Shown here: positions 61,247 through 64,000 of the stretch, piece after piece
Position numbering within the stretch: the stretch's first letter is position 1
Layout: every line of letters starts with the position of its first letter
Origin: Arcicella aurantiaca
GTDB taxonomy: Bacteria; Bacteroidota; Bacteroidia; Cytophagales; Spirosomataceae
Length of the DNA: 64,000 bases
Assembly (NCBI RefSeq): GCF_003148625.1
Contig: NZ_QGGO01000025.1
Coordinates: 23,661 to 87,660, forward strand
Reading direction: 5' to 3'
Position numbers and translations under genes: made by a program
The notes under the pieces: model-generated
Database searches by the model: none
What the model was told of the DNA's origin: nothing
What the model saw: the letters and a program-made list of their open reading frames with translations, nothing else

Positions 61247-61681
61247 ATGACTGAATATTGGAAAAAACAATGGGTTAAAATTAGGATGGGCAAAAATCAA
61301 TCACTGGCAGAAATAGTGTACCACAAAAATGACATGGAATTTGAGTTTTATTGGCGATGGAGTTGGTATTTTAAATATTTGGCAGCCAAGTTTCAAGTTG
61401 AGAATCCTCGTCACTTTGTTGAATTTTCAACTGGTTCTTATGATTATGTTCCAGACAATTTACAAAGAACTAAAAGGCTAAAAGATAGGATTATTGCACG
61501 TAAAGCTTTAGTCACTCAGGCAAATAATCAATGGACAGAGTTTCAGAAAAATTATAATAGTCTATTTCCAATTACCGAACATCCAAAATATGAAGCTACC
61601 GTAAAAAGAATACGACAATTAAATGCAGAGTTGGATGATTTAGAAAATCAATACAAAATACTCACACAAAATGAAAATTGA
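61247..61681 (+). CDS. Hypothetical protein with coiled coil (144 aa)
   Basis: A 144-residue protein: an aromatic-rich N-terminal half (FEFYWRWSWYFKYLAAKF) and a helical C-terminal half (RQLNAELDDLENQYKIL). Unrecognised. Its stop lies inside the next gene's start region (11-base overlap). Confidence 0.62.
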   Translation: MTEYWKKQWVKIRMGKNQSLAEIVYHKNDMEFEFYWRWSWYFKYLAAKFQVENPRHFVEFSTGSYDYVPDNLQRTKRLKDRIIARKALVTQANNQWTEFQKNYNSLFPITEHPKYEATVKRIRQLNAELDDLENQYKILTQNEN

Positions 61682-62183
61682 TAATCAAATACCCGAAATG
61701 ACTTTTGAGGTTAATTCTGGAAGAAAAACCGAGTTACACCGCATAGTTTATATTGAATACCAAAATGGCAAGCCACACGAAGTCATTACGGATAATTTCG
61801 ATGGGTTTATGGCATTCTTCGACTTTGAAGAAGATTGTCATAGTTCAGATGAATTTATGTTTTTTGAGTCTGGAGGTGGCGGTAAAATTACAGAAATACA
61901 GGCTCCTCACTATGATGAAAGTTGCGGAATAGCATCTTATTGGATACATCCAGAAGCAAATTTTAAAGAAGGTCGTTTCCCAATTAATTGTGTTCAATTG
62001 GATGCTCCTATCCAATACAATGGAAATTCAAATCCATTTGAAAACGGAAGAAAAGTTTATTCGTTAGATTACTGCAAATTCTGTGATAAATTTTATGATG
62101 AATATGGTTGTGAAGAACATTTTGATGATACAGATGACGAAGGCAATTTAAAGTATTTTGATGGGTCGTTAGTTTATGATTAA
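61671..62183 (+). CDS. Hypothetical acidic protein (170 aa)
   Basis: A 170-residue acidic protein (DDTDDEGNLKYFDGSLVYD at the end). It has Cys pairs in LDYCKFCDKFYDEYGCEEHF that may bind zinc. Unrecognised. It overlaps the 144-aa gene by 11 bases and is followed by a 48-residue CxxC peptide gene. Confidence 0.62.
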   Translation: MKIDNQIPEMTFEVNSGRKTELHRIVYIEYQNGKPHEVITDNFDGFMAFFDFEEDCHSSDEFMFFESGGGGKITEIQAPHYDESCGIASYWIHPEANFKEGRFPINCVQLDAPIQYNGNSNPFENGRKVYSLDYCKFCDKFYDEYGCEEHFDDTDDEGNLKYFDGSLVYD

Positions 62184-62187
62184 TGTT

Positions 62188-62334
62188 ATGGAAACAGATT
62201 TTTGCTCCTACAACGTTGGCATCACCAACGTTTTTCATAAAGGAAAGTGTATAAAATGTCGTAAAAAAGTAGTCAAAGAAAAACCATATTACTGGCAACT
62301 AAAAAAACAACCAAATGGCAACTTACCAAATTAA
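62188..62334 (+). CDS. 48-residue CxxC peptide
   Basis: ATG at 62188 to TAA at 62332. The peptide (METDFCSYNVGITNV...) contains KCIKCRKK and ends in a basic/polar tail. It overlaps the next gene's start by 20 bases. A half zinc-finger or a dimeric binder is possible. Confidence 0.5.
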   Translation: METDFCSYNVGITNVFHKGKCIKCRKKVVKEKPYYWQLKKQPNGNLPN

Positions 62335-62605
62335 AAAACAAATATACAATGCCATCAAATGGACTGGCGATAACAAAGAAGAAGTTGAATCTTTTATCAG
62401 TGACCGAAATCCATTAAAGTTTTGTGATAATGGAGATATTATCATTCAAAGAATTTATGGTAGGTGCTACTGTAGCATAGGTGATTATATTTTAGAAGAT
62501 TTTGACGAGAGTATCATCATAGTATCAAACTATGAATTTAATAAAAAGTATGAGTTGTGGCAACTATCCAACGAAACCAACTGTTCAGTCGGAACAGGAA
62601 CTTGA
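62315..62605 (+). CDS. Small protein with phage-type PGDYI-like region (96 aa)
   Basis: A 96-residue protein with AIKWTGDNKEEVESFI at the start and SIGDYILEDFDESIII in the middle, a pattern frequent in small phage proteins (AIQ/KWTG... and GDYI). Function unknown. It is the last rightward gene, and a hairpin (CAGTCGGA at 62586-62593 with TCCGACTG at 62610-62617) surrounds its stop. Confidence 0.65.
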   Translation: MATYQIKKQIYNAIKWTGDNKEEVESFISDRNPLKFCDNGDIIIQRIYGRCYCSIGDYILEDFDESIIIVSNYEFNKKYELWQLSNETNCSVGTGT

Positions 62606-62617
62606 CTTGTCCGACTG
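62586..62617 (+). terminator. Hairpin around the end of the last rightward gene
   Basis: CAGTCGGA (62586-62593) pairs with TCCGACTG (62610-62617), 16-base loop, no U-tract. A weak candidate for ending the rightward run. Confidence 0.35.
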
Positions 62618-62676
62618 ACAATGGAGTACGCAAATAAGTAAAGTGGAAATCCGTTACCTTGTTCACTAATGAAAGA

Positions 62677-62808
62677 TTAACTTTCTTTGGGTGGTGGTGG
62701 TGGTAGTTGGTCTCTAACTGGACTAATTTGTCCACCTGTATGTTTGCCCGATTGGTCAAACGGATTCTGAGGTGCTACTGGTCTTGGGGTTACATTGTTT
62801 TTAGCCAT
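62677..62808 (-). CDS. 43-residue polyproline peptide, partner of the SLATT-like protein
   Basis: ATG at 62808, stop at 62677. The peptide starts MAKNNVTPRPVAPQNPFDQ, continues with a Gly/Gln-rich middle (SGKHTGGQISP) and ends LPPPPPKES. Its start overlaps the stop of the SLATT-like gene by 8 bases (ATGGCTAA), so the two are coupled. No fold is expected alone; it might bind a partner by its proline run. Not recognised. Confidence 0.58.
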   Translation of the reverse strand: MAKNNVTPRPVAPQNPFDQSGKHTGGQISPVRDQLPPPPPKES

Positions 62809-63301
62809 TGTATCTTGTCATAAAATTGTTTGTTAACTTGTCAGCTTTGCGATTAAGGAAGAAAAAGTTCCAGAGCTTAATGTCACTGTCGGCTTGTTCT
62901 ATGGATAGTTTCAAAGTTTTTATTTCTGAAAATACGTCCGATGCTTTGTTGTCGTCTATTCTTTTGTGATTTAAGTCGAGCCATACTTTTTCGAGCTTGT
63001 CAAAATAGATAATCCAATTTTTGCGTAATTCGATGACATCGTCAATATATTCGTCGTTGGCAATTAACTTATCTTGTATTAATTCTAAGAGTTTTAAGAA
63101 TGTAGTAAGTCCAATACTCAGCCCAATTAGAAGAGAGTTTGTGTTTTTTGTTGAAATCCATGTTAAAAAACCCGTTGCATTCAAAAGTAAAATTGTTATT
63201 TCAAAAAACTTTTTAGTCGATTTGAGAAAAGAAATATAGATAGAAATGAACTCGTCATTCTTCTTTGCGTAGTACATTTCATTCCATATTAGTGTCCTCA
63301 T
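62801..63301 (-). CDS. SLATT-like two-TM membrane protein (166 aa)
   Basis: A 166-residue protein. Two membrane helices (about 32-50, FFEITILLLNATGFLTWIS; 55-75, NSLLIGLSIGLTTFLKLLELI) are followed by a long helical cytoplasmic part (EYIDDVIELRKNWIIYFDKLEKVWLDL). This order is that of SLATT effectors, pore formers in nucleotide-sensing defence systems. No nucleotidyltransferase or sensor gene is next to it in the window. It is followed by the coupled polyproline peptide. Similarity is by layout, not confirmed. Confidence 0.6.
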   Translation of the reverse strand: MRTLIWNEMYYAKKNDEFISIYISFLKSTKKFFEITILLLNATGFLTWISTKNTNSLLIGLSIGLTTFLKLLELIQDKLIANDEYIDDVIELRKNWIIYFDKLEKVWLDLNHKRIDDNKASDVFSEIKTLKLSIEQADSDIKLWNFFFLNRKADKLTNNFMTRYNG

Positions 63302-63367
63302 TAATATTATTTTTATAGTTTATTCTGTCGAATTTCTTCTTTTAAGATTCTGACTAACGTACACTTT
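63302..63367. other. Short region between the transposase and the SLATT-like gene
   Basis: 66 bases that should include the downstream end of the IS110 element and the promoter for the SLATT-like gene. No terminal inverted repeat is seen, as expected for IS110. Confidence 0.4.
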
Positions 63368-64000
63368 TTAGGTTGATTTTAAGCCTAAGTCTTCGGGAGT
63401 CAAGTCAAATTTATGGATATGTTTTCTAATTTGTTTTACTAATCCTTGTTTTCTTTTTTCATCCAAGAATAAATAATCTGTTGGTGGTTTGTAAGGCTCT
63501 TTTTTGGTAATCATATTGTAAATAATTACGCCTAATTTTCTTGCAGTGGCACTTATGGCAGTAGCACGGTCTGATTTATTTAGTATTCGTCTAAAAAAGT
63601 TGGACAAATGGGTATCTTTTAATCCACCGATGACATTGGCTGCATTTCTTAGGATTATTTTTAGTCTGTTTCCTCCTTTTGGGATATGACTATTGATGAC
63701 TTTCCCACCTGTAATTTTAGTATTGGGTGTCAAGTGCATCCAAGAGGTAAAATGTTTGGCTGAGGCAAATTTTGAGAATCCTTCGAGTCCTACTTCACTC
63801 ATAATGCCCATAATGGTACTATGGCTTACGCCTTCTATTGCCATTAAATCTACTCCTCCAAAATATTGATAAGCTATTTGATTGAGGTCGATATTTTTAG
63901 GTGCATTCTTATTCACTCTTTTATAAGGCTTGGCTGTAGTTTTTAATTGCTTTTTATCTTGATCTTTATTGATTTCATTTTCAAGCATTTTCTTAATACT
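63368..64000 (-). CDS. IS110-family transposase, C-terminal part (runs off window)
   Basis: The last 210 residues of an IS110/IS116/IS902-type transposase. The C-terminal Transposase_20 domain is seen: AIEGVSHSTIMGIMSEVG, then FTSWMHLTPNTKITGGK, PKGGNRLKIILRNAAN, and the Ser-containing ATARKLGVIIYNMITKKEPY. The N-terminal DEDD catalytic domain lies outside the window; the frame is open to base 64000. IS110 enzymes use a bridge RNA encoded in the element's non-coding end, most likely upstream, thus also outside. Confidence 0.88.
   Translation of the reverse strand, partial: SIKKMLENEINKDQDKKQLKTTAKPYKRVNKNAPKNIDLNQIAYQYFGGVDLMAIEGVSHSTIMGIMSEVGLEGFSKFASAKHFTSWMHLTPNTKITGGKVINSHIPKGGNRLKIILRNAANVIGGLKDTHLSNFFRRILNKSDRATAISATARKLGVIIYNMITKKEPYKPPTDYLFLDEKRKQGLVKQIRKHIHKFDLTPEDLGLKST

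Larger units (their letters stand above)
49906..64000. mobile_element. Accessory element, probably prophage or integrative element (right end outside window)
   Basis: From 49906 gene style changes: an HTH repressor with divergent promoter and operator, then some 25 small, close or overlapping rightward genes, most with no known family, mixed with a tRNA, a HUH replication protein, a C5 methyltransferase, an SSB-tailed protein and a PP-loop ATPase. The left border holds a tRNA-3'-end-like sequence. No integrase, capsid, portal, terminase or conjugation gene is seen, so these would have to lie beyond 64000. The proposed extent is inferred from gene content; the right border is unknown. Confidence 0.75.

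Noticed and set aside
1..64000. CRISPR arrays and rRNA genes
   Set aside because: No regularly spaced short direct repeats and no rRNA-like sequence were seen anywhere in the window.

Overview
This window is AT-rich DNA from a member of the Bacteroidota, most likely of the order Cytophagales; the assignment is inferred from gene families only. Supporting signs are a secreted metalloprotease with a type IX secretion tail, a short primary sigma factor of 287 residues, HU/SPOR and TonB-type envelope genes, menaquinone synthesis (MenD), a bacterial GH3 protein, a FucP-type sugar carrier, and promoters of the Bacteroidota form TTTG (or TTG), a 19-21 base spacer, then TAnnTTTG. Three tRNA genes are present: Leu(GAG), Met(CAT), and an initiator-like CAT tRNA inside the accessory region.

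Positions 1 to about 49,900 are ordinary chromosome. In order they hold: the end of a 2-oxoacid dehydrogenase E2 gene overlapping cinA; a DUF4197 lipoprotein and an M61 peptidase, convergent on a long shared hairpin; a four-gene envelope cluster (TPR protein, TonB-receptor-like barrel, HU-SPOR protein, TonB-like transducer); dnaB; phoH; a secreted M43 protease; a TetR/ABC1-kinase pair; a DUF3127 protein; a deoxynucleoside kinase; trhO; a nucleoside phosphorylase; a PlsC-like acyltransferase; surE; a GH3 protein; a LysE exporter; a Nudix hydrolase; a cation efflux protein; menD; YceI; a TPR lipoprotein; a cyclophilin; an SDR; rlmD; an LptF/G permease; rpsO, pnp and the primary sigma factor. These are followed by a Tat-exported rhamnogalacturonan-lyase-like enzyme with a DUF6250 lipoprotein, a four-gene cassette built on a MazF-like toxin, a U32 peptidase, a sugar carrier and a DUF1835 protein. 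Gene borders are marked by many long perfect hairpins and by several families of interspersed inverted repeats.

From about 49,906 to the right edge lies an accessory element, probably a prophage or integrative plasmid-like element. Its left border carries a sequence resembling the 3' end of a tRNA gene. Next come a divergent HTH repressor with a palindromic operator (ATTGCGTAA-N5-TTACGCAAT) beside a good promoter, then a rightward run of tightly packed and often overlapping small genes. Recognisable members are the initiator-like tRNA, a HUH rolling-circle replication protein (H201/H203, Y355/Y359), a C5 DNA methyltransferase with an LEC motif in place of PPC, a protein with an SSB-like acidic tail (DDDLPF), an ASCH-like protein and a PP-loop ATPase of the PAPS-reductase family. 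No integrase, portal, capsid or terminase gene lies inside the window, so the full nature of the element is unknown. On the opposite strand at its right end is a two-gene unit, a two-TM SLATT-like membrane protein and a 43-residue polyproline peptide, followed by an IS110-family transposase cut by the window edge.

The most unusual material is: the initiator-like tRNA and small structured or acidic products in the early region of the element; the SLATT-like/polyproline pair; the MazF-like cassette extended by two coupled small genes, one of 49 residues; and SSB-type DLPF/DVPF tails on three unrelated proteins of the window.
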